DNA from: JBBQER01 sp052148155
Lineage (GTDB): Bacteria > Actinomycetota > Acidimicrobiia > IMCC26256 > PALSA-610
Length of the DNA stretch: 29,188 bases
Reading direction: 5' to 3'
Assembly: GCA_052148155.1 (NCBI GenBank)
Contig: JBKQIY010000026.1
Location: 1 to 29,188 of the forward strand
In this document: positions 6,096 through 13,899 of the stretch, one piece after another
Layout: each line of letters begins with the position of its first letter
Numbering within the stretch: the stretch's first letter is position 1
Translations under genes and position numbers: made by a program
The notes under the pieces: model-generated
Seen by the model: the letters and a program-made list of their open reading frames with translations, nothing else
Told to the model about the DNA's origin: nothing
The model's database searches: none

Positions 6096-7613
6096 GTGAG
6101 TCGTTTCTACGTCACGACACCGATCTACTACGTGAACGACGTGCCCCATATCGGGCATGCGTACACGACCGTCGCGGGAGATGTGCTCACCCGCTGGCAT
6201 CGTCTGCTCGGTGAGGAGGTCTTCTATCTGACCGGCACCGACGAGCACGGCCTGAAGGTGCAGCGGGCCGCCGAAGCGAAGGGGCTCGAGCCGGCCGATC
6301 TCGTGCGATCGGTGGCGGGAGTGTTTCGCAACGAGTGGGACGCGCTCGACATCGCCTACGACGACTTCATCCGCACGACCGAGCCCCGCCACTACGCCGC
6401 GGTGCAGGAATTCTTGCAGCACATCTACGACGCCGGTGACATCGAGCTCGGCACCTACGAAGGCCTGTACTGCGTGTCGTGTGAGGCGTACTACTCCGAA
6501 GACGAGTTGGTGGCGGGCAACTGTCCGATCCACGACCGGCCCGTCGAGCACGTCACCGAAGAGAATTACTTCTTCAAGCTCTCGCGCTACGAGGACCGCC
6601 TCCTCGAGCACTACGCCGCACATCCCGAGGCGGTGCAGCCCGACACGCGTCGCAACGAGGTGCTCGGATTCATTCGCGGTGGCCTGCAGGATTTCTCGAT
6701 GAGTCGCACGTCGATCTCCTGGGGGGTGCCGCTGCCCTGGGATCCGAAACACGTCGCTTACGTTTGGGCTGACGCGCTGTTCAACTACTGCACAGCGGTG
6801 GGTTACGCAGCGGACCCCGAACGGTTCGCGAAGTGGTGGCCGGTCGACTACCACCTGATCGGCAAGGACATCTTGCGGTTCCACGCGGTGTACTGGCCGG
6901 CGATGCTCATGTCGGCGGGGCTCGAGCCGCCCCGGTGTGTGTTCGCGCACGGCTGGCTGCTGGTCGGCGGCGAGAAGATGTCGAAGACCAAGCTCAACAA
7001 CATCGCGCCGGCTGACCTTGTCGCCGAGTTCGGTGTCGACGGGTTCCGCTACCACTTCATGGCCGATCAGCGCTTCGGCCCCGACGGTGACTTTTCGTAC
7101 GAAGCGATGGTGCAGCGGTACAACGCGGATCTCGCCAATAACTTCGGCAACCTCGCGAACCGCGTGTTGAACATGGCGGTGAATTATTGCGGCGGCGTCG
7201 TACCCGACAGCCGGGAGGACGGCCCGCTGCAAGTCGCCGCGGCGACAACCTACGACGGTATGTCAGCGGCGATGAACCGGCTCGACTTCGCGTCGGCGTT
7301 TGCGTTTGTGTGGGACCTGATCCGCGCCGCGAACGCGTTCATCGAAGATCGGGCGCCGTGGGCGTTGCACAAGGCCGGCGACACCGAATCAGTCGCGGAG
7401 GTTCTCGGCGATTGCCTCGAGACGCTGCGGATCGTCGCGCTGCTCGCATCGCCGGTGATCCCCAACGCGTCCGGCGAGTTGTGGCGCCGACTCGGACTCT
7501 CGGGTTGTCCCGAAGATCAACGGCTGCCCGCCGCCGCCGCCTGGGGAGGGCTACCGGCAGGCTCACAACTGGAAAAAGGCGCGCCGCTGTTCCCGCGGAA
7601 AGAAACCGAATGA
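6096..7613 (+). CDS. metG: Methionyl-tRNA synthetase
   Basis: 505 residues from GTG. It charges tRNA-Met with methionine in the cytoplasm. The class I signature PHIGH is at 17-21 and the KMSKS loop reads KMSKT at 294-298. A zinc knuckle is present: Cys126 and Cys129 in CVSC, then CPIH at 143-146, as in single-knuckle bacterial enzymes. The anticodon-binding helices are in the C-terminal third; the C-terminal tRNA-binding (Trbp111) domain is absent, as in many actinobacterial MetRS. The open frame extends to 6024, but the conserved start (SRFYVTTPIYYVND) follows the GTG directly. A CACAAT box at 6059-6064 is a possible -10. First gene of the metG-tatD-rsmA::ispE unit. Confidence 0.96.
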   Translation: MSRFYVTTPIYYVNDVPHIGHAYTTVAGDVLTRWHRLLGEEVFYLTGTDEHGLKVQRAAEAKGLEPADLVRSVAGVFRNEWDALDIAYDDFIRTTEPRHYAAVQEFLQHIYDAGDIELGTYEGLYCVSCEAYYSEDELVAGNCPIHDRPVEHVTEENYFFKLSRYEDRLLEHYAAHPEAVQPDTRRNEVLGFIRGGLQDFSMSRTSISWGVPLPWDPKHVAYVWADALFNYCTAVGYAADPERFAKWWPVDYHLIGKDILRFHAVYWPAMLMSAGLEPPRCVFAHGWLLVGGEKMSKTKLNNIAPADLVAEFGVDGFRYHFMADQRFGPDGDFSYEAMVQRYNADLANNFGNLANRVLNMAVNYCGGVVPDSREDGPLQVAAATTYDGMSAAMNRLDFASAFAFVWDLIRAANAFIEDRAPWALHKAGDTESVAEVLGDCLETLRIVALLASPVIPNASGELWRRLGLSGCPEDQRLPAAAAWGGLPAGSQLEKGAPLFPRKETE

Positions 7614-8395
7614 CCGCCTGGGTCGACGCGCATTGCCACCTCCAACTCGAGCTCGGCGAAACGCGATTCGAAGTCGCGGACGCCGACGCGCAGGTGGAGC
7701 GCGCCCACGGCGCGGGTGTCGCATGGATGGTCTGCGTCGGCACCGGGCTCGAAACCTCGCGTCAGGCGCTCGAGCTGTCGTCGCGATACGACGACGTGTA
7801 CGCGACGGTCGGACTCCATCCCCACGACGCGTCGAAACTCGACGCCGAGTGGGACGTGCTCGCCGAGTTGGCGCACGCGGAGCGCTGTGTCGCGATCGGC
7901 GAAGCCGGATTCGATTTCCACTACGAACACTCCGCCCGAGATGCACAAGAGGTCGCGTTCCGCCGCCACATCGAGCTGGCCAAGGCCGTCGACCGTCCGC
8001 TGATGATCCACTCCCGCAGCGCATGGGACGAGACGTTTCGTGTCCTCGACGCTGAGGGCGTCCCGGCCCGGACGATCTTTCACTGCTTCACCGGCGGCGT
8101 CGACGAGGCGCGCGCCGCGCTCGACCGGGACTGCTACCTGTCGTTCAGCGGCATCATCTCGTTCAAGACGGCCGACGACATACGCGCGGCAGCCGCGTTC
8201 GCGCCCGACACACGCGTGTTGGTGGAAACCGACAGTCCGTACCTCGCGCCGGTCCCTCACCGGGGAAAGCCGAACGAGCCGGCATACGTGCCGCTGGTCG
8301 GCGCCGCGCTGGCCGCAGCTCGCGGCGTCGACGCCGGCGAGATCGCCGAGCTGACCCGCGCCAACGCCGCGCAGGTGTTCGAAGTCCGACGGTGA
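7610..8395 (+). CDS. tatD: TatD-family metal-dependent hydrolase (DNase)
   Basis: 261 residues. TatD proteins are TIM-barrel metal-dependent exonucleases or deoxyribonucleases. Visible metal and active-site motifs are DAHCHL at 6-11, GLHPH, GEAGFDFHY, MIHSRSA, HCFTGG and TDSPYLAP. The ATG overlaps the metG stop in an ATGA junction, so translation is probably coupled. In M. tuberculosis the same gene lies between metG and rpfB/ksgA; rpfB is missing here and rsmA follows directly through a GTGA overlap. Annotated substrates vary in the family, so the biological role is not fixed. Confidence 0.94.
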   Translation: MTAWVDAHCHLQLELGETRFEVADADAQVERAHGAGVAWMVCVGTGLETSRQALELSSRYDDVYATVGLHPHDASKLDAEWDVLAELAHAERCVAIGEAGFDFHYEHSARDAQEVAFRRHIELAKAVDRPLMIHSRSAWDETFRVLDAEGVPARTIFHCFTGGVDEARAALDRDCYLSFSGIISFKTADDIRAAAAFAPDTRVLVETDSPYLAPVPHRGKPNEPAYVPLVGAALAAARGVDAGEIAELTRANAAQVFEVRR

Positions 8396-10065
8396 CGCCA
8401 AGCCAGATTCGCGCCCTGCTCGACGCACATCGGGTCCGGCCGAGCAAAGCTCTCGGTCAGCACTTTCTCGCCGACAACAATATGGCCGCGCACATCGTGC
8501 GGCTCGCCCGAGTGCAGCCCGACGACCACGTTGTCGAGGTCGGGCCCGGGCTCGGCTCACTGACGCTCGCGTTATGCGACGCGGGCGGGCACGTCCGTGC
8601 CGTCGAGCTCGACCGGCGGCTGGCGGCAGTGCTGACGGAAGTTGTCAACGACCGGACGGTCGACGTCGTCGTCGCCGACGCACTCGAGGTCGACTGGCCG
8701 ACCTTGCTCGCAGACCACGACCGGTGGACGATGGTCTCGAACCTGCCGTACAACGTTGCGACATCAGTCGTGATCCGTGCGCTCGAAACCGCGCCGATGA
8801 TCGAACATTTCCTCGTGATGGTGCAACGCGAGGTTGGGGAGCGGCTCGCCGCAGTGCCCGGCACCAAAGCGTACGGTGCAGTGTCGGTGAAGGTCGCGTA
8901 CTACGCGCAGGCGGACATCGTCGGAACCGTGCCGCCCGACGTCTTCGTGCCCAAACCCAAGGTCGACAGCGCGCTCGTTCGGCTGGAACGCCGTTCCGCA
9001 CCCGCAGTCTCGACCGCGGATCCCGAGCGCATGTTCGAGCTCGTCCGTGCCGGTTTCGCGACCCGGCGAAAGATGCTCAGACGTACGGTCGGCGCCGCGC
9101 TCCACCTTGTGCCCGGCGACCGCGCCGAATGGGTGTTTCAGCGCGCCGGGATCGATCCGAGCGCCCGGGCCGAGACGCTCACGTTGGCGCAGTGGGCCGC
9201 GCTCGCGCACGCGGAGTCGACCGCAACGGTCCCCGAAACCCGCGTCGTCGCCCACGCCAAACTGACGCTCTCATTGCACGTCACCGGGACACGCGCCGAC
9301 GGCTACCACATTCTCGAAATGCTGGTCGTGCCGGTCAGCGAACCGTGCGACGAGCTGGTGATCCGGCCGGCGCTAACGGCATCGATCGCGGTTTCGGGAC
9401 CGTATGCAGCCGGCGTACCGACCGACGACACCAACCTCGCGCTGCGCGCCGCGCGTGCGCTGCGCGCCGACGTCGCCATCGAGTTGCACAAAGGCATCCT
9501 GCCCGGCGCGGGGCTCGGTGGCGGTTCGGCCGACGCCGCCGCGGTCCTCACCGCAGCGCCGGCCGTCGCGGGCATCGATCCCCGTCTCTTCGATGTCGAA
9601 GCCATCGCGGCCACGCTCGGAGCTGACGTGCCGTTCAGTCTCCGCAGCGCAGGAGCGATGCGCGTCCGCGGCGTCGGCGAGGAACTCGCGCGGGTGATCC
9701 TGCCCGAGCTCTCGGTCGTGATCGCGACGCCGCCGTTCGGTTGCGCGACCGCCGACGTGTACCGCGCCTGGGACGACCTGGGCGGACCGGTGGGCGAAAC
9801 CGTCGACATCGATGGCCTTCCCCCGCTGCGCAATGATCTCGAGCCGGCCGCGCACCATGTGGAGCCACGACTCGTCGCGTTCAAGTCTGCGGTCGAGCGC
9901 GCCGCCGGCATGCCTGCGATCCTCGCCGGCAGCGGCTCGTCGTACGCCGTGATCACGCGAACCGAAGCGGAGGCTGACACGGCGCGGGCACGCATCGCCG
10001 ACGCGGTAGAAGGCCACGTCGTGGTGGGGCACACCGTTGACGCCGGCGTACGCCAGCGGCCGTGA
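8392..10065 (+). CDS. rsmA-ispE: Fusion of 16S rRNA dimethyltransferase RsmA (KsgA) and CMP-ME kinase IspE
   Basis: One 557-residue frame with two full enzymes. Residues 1-275 are RsmA, which dimethylates two adjacent adenines near the 3' end of 16S rRNA: ALGQHFLAD, VVEVGPGLGSLTLAL (SAM site), SNLPYN at 116-121, VPKPKVDSA and GFATRRKMLRRT. Residues 284-557 are IspE, which phosphorylates CDP-methylerythritol in the MEP pathway: AHAKLTLSLHVTG, DGYH, GLGGGSADAA at 374-383, GADVPF with Asp412, and GSGSS. The catalytic Lys (290) and Asp (412) are kept, but the usual PAKxN reads HAKLT, so a substrate-binding Asn is Thr. The linker is about 10 residues, with no in-frame ATG or GTG at the junction. 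The GTG start overlaps the tatD stop. Confidence 0.93.
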   Translation: MTPSQIRALLDAHRVRPSKALGQHFLADNNMAAHIVRLARVQPDDHVVEVGPGLGSLTLALCDAGGHVRAVELDRRLAAVLTEVVNDRTVDVVVADALEVDWPTLLADHDRWTMVSNLPYNVATSVVIRALETAPMIEHFLVMVQREVGERLAAVPGTKAYGAVSVKVAYYAQADIVGTVPPDVFVPKPKVDSALVRLERRSAPAVSTADPERMFELVRAGFATRRKMLRRTVGAALHLVPGDRAEWVFQRAGIDPSARAETLTLAQWAALAHAESTATVPETRVVAHAKLTLSLHVTGTRADGYHILEMLVVPVSEPCDELVIRPALTASIAVSGPYAAGVPTDDTNLALRAARALRADVAIELHKGILPGAGLGGGSADAAAVLTAAPAVAGIDPRLFDVEAIAATLGADVPFSLRSAGAMRVRGVGEELARVILPELSVVIATPPFGCATADVYRAWDDLGGPVGETVDIDGLPPLRNDLEPAAHHVEPRLVAFKSAVERAAGMPAILAGSGSSYAVITRTEAEADTARARIADAVEGHVVVGHTVDAGVRQRP

Positions 10066-10072
10066 ACGCGCG

Positions 10073-10174
10073 CTACTTGCCCTGCTGACGACGCTGCCAG
10101 CGGGTCTTCTTCAGAAGCTTCTTGTGCTTCTTCTTGCGCATGCGCTTGCGGCGCTTCTTAATGAGTGAGCCCAT
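10073..10174 (-). CDS. Small-subunit ribosomal micro-protein bS22 (AURKAIP1/COX24-like)
   Basis: 33 residues, nearly all basic: MGSLIKKRRKRMRKKKHKK followed by LLKKTRWQRRQQGK. It matches the mycobacterial bS22 pattern as I know it (MGSVIKKRRKRMSKKKHRK, then LLRRTRVQRRKLGK). It is a 30S component and relates to the mitochondrial AURKAIP1/COX24 domain. The open frame goes upstream to 10600, but the family start is this ATG. A TATCGT box lies 11 nt upstream, so the leader would be only a few bases. It is convergent with the rsmA-ispE gene, whose stop is 7 nt away. Confidence 0.88.
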   Translation of the reverse strand: MGSLIKKRRKRMRKKKHKKLLKKTRWQRRQQGK

Positions 10175-10726
10175 GGCGGCTGCGAACGATAGCAGGCACC
10201 GGGCGCGAGCCTTCTCGGACGCCCGAAGTCGCCGGACTCGGTACACGCCTCCCGGGGTCGCACACATCTGAACGGCGCGGCCATGTCGGCTCAGGAGACG
10301 ACGATCGGTGGCGCGACATTCCTCCCAGGCGACGCCTTGGCGACGTCGCCACCCCCAACCATGTGCCCGAGCGGACTCGTAGACGCCTGGCAAGGCGCGC
10401 GCAGCAGGCGAAATCCCCTGGACGTCCGCATGGGCGGCCGGTCGAGCATCGCTCCCGCCCAGCCGGGTCGGCGACGGTGTCGGCGTGACGACACAGCTCC
10501 GACGTCGTGCTCCACGCTGCGCAGCAGGAAGCTCCAACGGTTGCGACAGACGCGCAGACGCGAACGGGATGCCCGGTGCGTCGGAGAGCTCTGACCGCAC
10601 GCCAGTCGATCAAGTCGTCGCGGAGATGTCCCGTCCTGTCGGTAATGTCCCTCAAGTCGGTGCTGGTGTCACGGCAGGAGCGGGACTCGCGGGCGAGGCG
10701 GCCACGGCTCGTAAGATCGCCGCCAA
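10175..10726. other. Non-coding stretch upstream of tRNA-Gln
   Basis: 552 bases with no convincing gene. Open frames on both strands are low-complexity and Arg-rich and match nothing I recognise. A stem-loop is present: GGTGGC..GAC at 10307-10317 pairs with GTCGCCACC at 10345-10353, giving 9 bp with a 2-nt bulge, and a small inner hairpin AGGC-GAC-GCCT sits in its loop (10327-10337). The bS22 -10 candidate (10186-10191, minus strand) is at the left end and the tRNA -10 candidate at the right. No RNase P, tmRNA or 6S RNA motif was recognised. Confidence 0.6.
10712..10717 (+). promoter_or_regulatory. -10 box of tRNA-Gln
   Basis: TAAGAT ends 9 nt before the first base of the tRNA, which would give a very short 5' leader. 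No good -35 match was found about 17 bp upstream. Confidence 0.35.
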
Positions 10727-10797
10727 TCCGGGGTAGTGGAATGGCATCACGCCTGCCTTTGGAGCAGGAATTCCAGGTTCGAGACCTGGCCCCGGAG
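10727..10797 (+). tRNA. tRNA-Gln(TTG)
   Basis: 71 nt with a complete cloverleaf. The acceptor stem TCCGGGG pairs with CCCCGGA, with discriminator G. The D arm is GTG/CAC. The anticodon stem CCTGC/GCAGG has loop CTTTGGA with anticodon TTG at 10759-10761. The variable loop is AATT, and the T arm CCAGG/CCTGG has loop TTCGAGA. CCA is not encoded (CTG follows). It reads CAA, and CAG by wobble, in the usual Gln assignment. Confidence 0.93.
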
Positions 10798-11025
10798 CTG
10801 CCCGACCCGCCCTGCGTGGTCGTCAAATCCGATCCTTCAAACCACGCTTCGTGGCCGACCGTTCGACCGGGACATCCAGGCAGGTATCCAAACTTGGGGA
10901 TCGACCACGCTCGAGGTGAACTCCGACGTCCGTCCCATTCGTCGTCCCCACGCAGCCAAGGCGATATGCCGGCGAGGCGTCAACCGATGACGTCACGAGG
11001 TGTCGCCACGAAGGGTTGTCTCCAC

Positions 11026-11049
11026 GACGGATGAACAGACGGATGAACA
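11026..11049. repeat. 12-bp perfect tandem repeat
   Basis: GACGGATGAACA occurs twice head to tail (11026-11037 and 11038-11049). It lies in the non-coding island 19 bp before the CTGCGTCC/GGACGCAG inverted repeat. It is too short to assign to a repeat family. Confidence 0.8.
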
Positions 11050-11293
11050 GGTGGTCAGCCGACACGCCTGCGTCCGAGGACGCAGCCTCGCCGACGTGGC
11101 TGTCAGTCCCGTCGGTCACTGTCGGCGTCACCCGGACCCGGAGCTCGCCGTGCGCTGCCAACACTCGGGACAACCGCCCGACTCGGGGGTGATATACCGG
11201 CCCGAAGGCGGGGTCCGCGGACGATACACACGGAATCGCAGCCCATGGAACGCCACCGGACTCGCCTGATCGCTCCTGATATCACCCACGAAT

Positions 11294-11352
11294 GCGGTGG
11301 TCCCCGAGGTCCTTTGGAGTCCTATGTCGAGGTTTCAACCCTCGCCCCCGCA
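11294..11352 (+). other. D-arm-less tRNA-like element with a Gln(TTG)-type anticodon loop
   Basis: The segment folds as GCGGTGG paired to CCCCCGC (one mismatch), a 6-nt connector TCCCCG in place of a D arm, an anticodon-like stem AGGTC/GTCCT (one mismatch) with loop CTTTGGA, a 4-nt variable segment, and a perfect CGAGG/CCTCG stem with loop TTTCAAC, ending in A. The loop CTTTGGA is identical to that of the tRNA-Gln 0.5 kb upstream, and CCTTTGGAG is shared. The T loop is not canonical. It is either a decayed tRNA or a chance mimic in the glmU leader. Confidence 0.35.
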
Positions 11353-11431
11353 GGCACCCACTTGAAAGACGTCGCCGAGCGCCGATGCATACGAGGTGGA
11401 GTCTGCGCTGGCCGAACATGATGGAGTCGCC

Positions 11432-12871
11432 GTGAGCCAATACCGCCCTCTCGCCGCTGTTGTGCTGGCCGCCGGGGAGGGCTCGCGCATCCGTTCGGGG
11501 ACACCGAAGGTCCTGCACGAGTTGTGCGGCCGTCCCATGGTGCTGCACGTGGTCGACGCGCTGGCCGAGCTCAAAGTGCTGGAACGCGTCGTGATCGTCG
11601 TCGGGCACGGCGCTGAGCGGGTGGTCGAGACGCTCCAAGATCAGCTCGTCACCGAAGTGCCGGTCGAGTTCGTCGAACAGCGCGTCCAGCGCGGCACCGG
11701 CGATGCGGTGAGCGTCGCCCTCACGTCGAGCGCGTTCGAGGACCTCGACGCCGAAGACGACATCCTCGTGCTGCCCGGCGACCATCCGCTCCTACAAGCG
11801 GAGACGATCGCGCTGCTCGCGACCGAACACCGCAACCAGGAAGCGGCCGCGACCATCCTCACCGCGCACGTCGCCGACCCGACCGGCTACGGCCGGGTCA
11901 TCCGCGACAAGGACGACCGTGTCGCTCGTATCGTCGAGCACGCCGACGCCGACATCGAAGAACGCGAAGTCAACGAGATCAACACGTCGATCTACTGTTT
12001 TCGGCGCAACCTGCTCGCGCCGGCGTTGCGGCGGTTGAGTCCCGAGAACGCGCAGGGCGAGTACTACCTGACCGACGCGATCGAGGTGTTACGCGCGGCC
12101 GGTCACAAGGTGATCGCGGTCTCGGCCGCCGATCCCGCCGAAGCGCTCGGTGTGAACGATCGGCTGCAGCTCGCCGACGCAGAGGCGGTACTGCGGCGTC
12201 GTATCAACCGGCGCTGGATGATCGACGGGGTCACGATGGTCGACCCGTCACGCACCTACATCGACGCGACGGTCGTCCTCGAACCCGACGTCCGGTTGCT
12301 GCCAGGCACCATCCTCGAAGGTCGTACGTCTTTGGCGGCCGGCGCCGTCGTCGGCCCGGACACGCACCTCGTCGACGTCGTGGTCGGCGCCCGAACCGTG
12401 ATCGCCAACTCGGTGGCCCGGGAAGCCGAGATCGGCGACGACTGCCAGGTCGGTCCGTTCGCGTATCTCCGGCCCGGTACCCGCCTGGCCGCCGGCGCCA
12501 AAGCGGGAACGTTCGTGGAACTGAAAAACGCCGACATCGGCGAAGGGACGAAAGTTCCGCACCTGTCCTACGTCGGAGACGCCGTGATCGGCGCCGGAGC
12601 GAACCTCGGTGCCAGCACCATCACAGCCAATTATGACGGTGTCGACAAGCACAAGACCCGTCTCGGCGACGGCGTACACACCAGCATCCACACGTCGTTG
12701 GTCGCCCCGGTCGAGCTGGGCGCAGGATCCGAGACCGGCGCCGGGTCGGTCGTGACGCACGACGTGCCGCCCGGCCGGCTGGTCAAAGGTGTGCCGGCGC
12801 GGGATTCCCGAGCCGCTGGTCCGAAGTCGCGCGAGGATGCGCACAGCGAGGATGACGACGGCGAGGATTGA
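11432..12871 (+). CDS. glmU: Bifunctional GlcNAc-1-P uridylyltransferase / GlcN-1-P acetyltransferase
   Basis: 479 residues from a GTG. It makes UDP-GlcNAc for peptidoglycan in two steps. The N-terminal half has LAAVVLAAGEGSRIRSGTP (nucleotide site), then GTGDAV and ILVLPGDHPLL. The C-terminal half is a left-handed beta-helix with KVPHLSYVGDAVIGAG, ANLGASTITANYDG and GAGSVVTHDVPPG. The usual GSDT before LVAP reads SIHT here. The open frame starts at 11396, but the GTG at 11432 has GGAG 5 nt upstream and puts the conserved region at residue 7. The stop overlaps a TTG just ahead of prs, so the two are probably co-expressed. Confidence 0.95.
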   Translation: MSQYRPLAAVVLAAGEGSRIRSGTPKVLHELCGRPMVLHVVDALAELKVLERVVIVVGHGAERVVETLQDQLVTEVPVEFVEQRVQRGTGDAVSVALTSSAFEDLDAEDDILVLPGDHPLLQAETIALLATEHRNQEAAATILTAHVADPTGYGRVIRDKDDRVARIVEHADADIEEREVNEINTSIYCFRRNLLAPALRRLSPENAQGEYYLTDAIEVLRAAGHKVIAVSAADPAEALGVNDRLQLADAEAVLRRRINRRWMIDGVTMVDPSRTYIDATVVLEPDVRLLPGTILEGRTSLAAGAVVGPDTHLVDVVVGARTVIANSVAREAEIGDDCQVGPFAYLRPGTRLAAGAKAGTFVELKNADIGEGTKVPHLSYVGDAVIGAGANLGASTITANYDGVDKHKTRLGDGVHTSIHTSLVAPVELGAGSETGAGSVVTHDVPPGRLVKGVPARDSRAAGPKSREDAHSEDDDGED

Positions 12872-12882
12872 GGCGGAGGCCG

Positions 12883-13854
12883 ATGGAGCTCGTCACCAAG
12901 AAGAACCTCATCCTGGTGGCCGGGCGTGGCCACCCCGAACTGTCGTCGGAGGTCGCGCAGCATCTGCACCTCCCGCTCGGCGATGTTGCGCTCTCGACGT
13001 TCGCGAACGGCGAAATCTATTGCCGCTACGGCGAGAACATCCGCGGCGCAGACGTGTTCGTGTTCCAATCGCATGCCGACCAGATCAACGACCGGCTGAT
13101 GGAACAGCTGATCATGATCGACGCCGCGAAACGCGCGTCGGCGAAGCGCATCACGGCAGTGTCGCCGTTCTACGGTTACTCGCGTCAGGACCGCAAGGCC
13201 GAGGGCCGTGAGCCGATCACCGCGCGTCTCGTCGCCGACATGCTCACCGTCGCCGGCGCGGACCGCGTCGTGACCGTCGACCTGCACACCGGCCAAATCC
13301 AAGGCTTTTTCGACTTCCCGGTCGATCATCTCACCGCGGTGCCCGTGCTCGTCGAATATCTCGTGCACGCACTCCCAGTCGAGGCGCTGACCGTCGTGGC
13401 GCCCGACGCAGGTGGCGGCAAGCTCGCGCGCCGGTTCGCCGATCGGCTCAACGCCGAAATCGCGTTTATCGACAAGCGCCGCCCGAAAGGCACCCACAAC
13501 GTCGCGGTCGCGACCGAAGTCGTCGGTGAGATCGAGGGTCGCACCTGCCTGATCGTCGACGACATCATCGACACCGCGGGGACGGTGGTGAGCGCGGCTG
13601 ATCTGCTCCTCGATCGCGGCGCCAGTGAAGTGCTCATCGCGGCGACCCACGGCTTGTTGTCGGGCCCGGCTGTCGACCGGCTGAAGAACGCACGCGTCCG
13701 GGAGGTCGTGGTCACCAACACCGTGCCCGTCGCCGACGACAAGCGCTTCGACAATCTGTCGGTCCTGTCGATCGCGCCGCTCCTCGCCAACGCCATCAAG
13801 GCGGTGTTCGAGGACCGCTCCGTCAGTGAGCTCTTCGGCGGCGACAACGTCTAA
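12883..13854 (+). CDS. prs: Ribose-phosphate pyrophosphokinase (PRPP synthetase)
   Basis: 323 residues. It makes PRPP from ribose-5-phosphate and ATP for nucleotide, His and Trp synthesis. Seen motifs: GHPELSSEVA, FANGEIYCRYGENIRGADVFVFQS, FYGYSRQDRK, the divalent-metal/ribose stretch VTVDLHTGQIQGFF, and the PRPP loop DDIIDTAGTV. The ATG at 12883 has GGAGG only 3 nt upstream. An alternative TTG at 12868 overlaps the glmU stop and would add five residues, so the exact start is uncertain. It sits between glmU and rplY, as in mycobacteria. Confidence 0.95.
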   Translation: MELVTKKNLILVAGRGHPELSSEVAQHLHLPLGDVALSTFANGEIYCRYGENIRGADVFVFQSHADQINDRLMEQLIMIDAAKRASAKRITAVSPFYGYSRQDRKAEGREPITARLVADMLTVAGADRVVTVDLHTGQIQGFFDFPVDHLTAVPVLVEYLVHALPVEALTVVAPDAGGGKLARRFADRLNAEIAFIDKRRPKGTHNVAVATEVVGEIEGRTCLIVDDIIDTAGTVVSAADLLLDRGASEVLIAATHGLLSGPAVDRLKNARVREVVVTNTVPVADDKRFDNLSVLSIAPLLANAIKAVFEDRSVSELFGGDNV

Positions 13855-13859
13855 TTCGG

Positions 13860-13865
13860 TAGGAT
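13860..13865 (+). promoter_or_regulatory. -10 box candidate for rplY
   Basis: TAGGAT follows the prs stop by 5 nt. It would start transcription near 13872, leaving a leader of about 28 nt that contains GAGG. No clear -35 was seen. Confidence 0.35.
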
Positions 13866-13899
13866 CTGACGTTCCGTTGTCTGCACGAGGTCTGTCGCG

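Larger units (their letters stand above)
10798..11431. other. Non-coding stretch between tRNA-Gln and glmU
   Basis: 634 bases without a supported gene. It holds a short hairpin CCACG-CTT-CGTGG (10842-10854) just after the tRNA, a perfect 12-bp tandem repeat (11026-11049), a perfect 8-bp inverted repeat CTGCGTCC/GGACGCAG (11068-11085), and a tRNA-like element (11294-11352). Open frames here have no family resemblance. Base usage looks less coding-like than in neighbouring genes. It may contain the glmU leader or a small RNA, but neither is shown. Confidence 0.6.

Noticed and set aside
5865..7232. 455-codon minus-strand frame ending RDFREQTRTPDLGDDEFL
   Set aside because: The ending looks protein-like, but the frame is antisense to metG, and no ATG, GTG or ribosome binding site was found in the 227-bp gap to support a short gene.
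10158..10826. 222-codon minus-strand frame over the tRNA island
   Set aside because: Runs across tRNA-Gln and is rich in Arg/Ser; treated as non-coding.
10823..11173. 116-codon minus-strand frame
   Set aside because: The repeated FIRLFIRR part arises from the 12-bp tandem repeat; no family match and no ribosome binding site.
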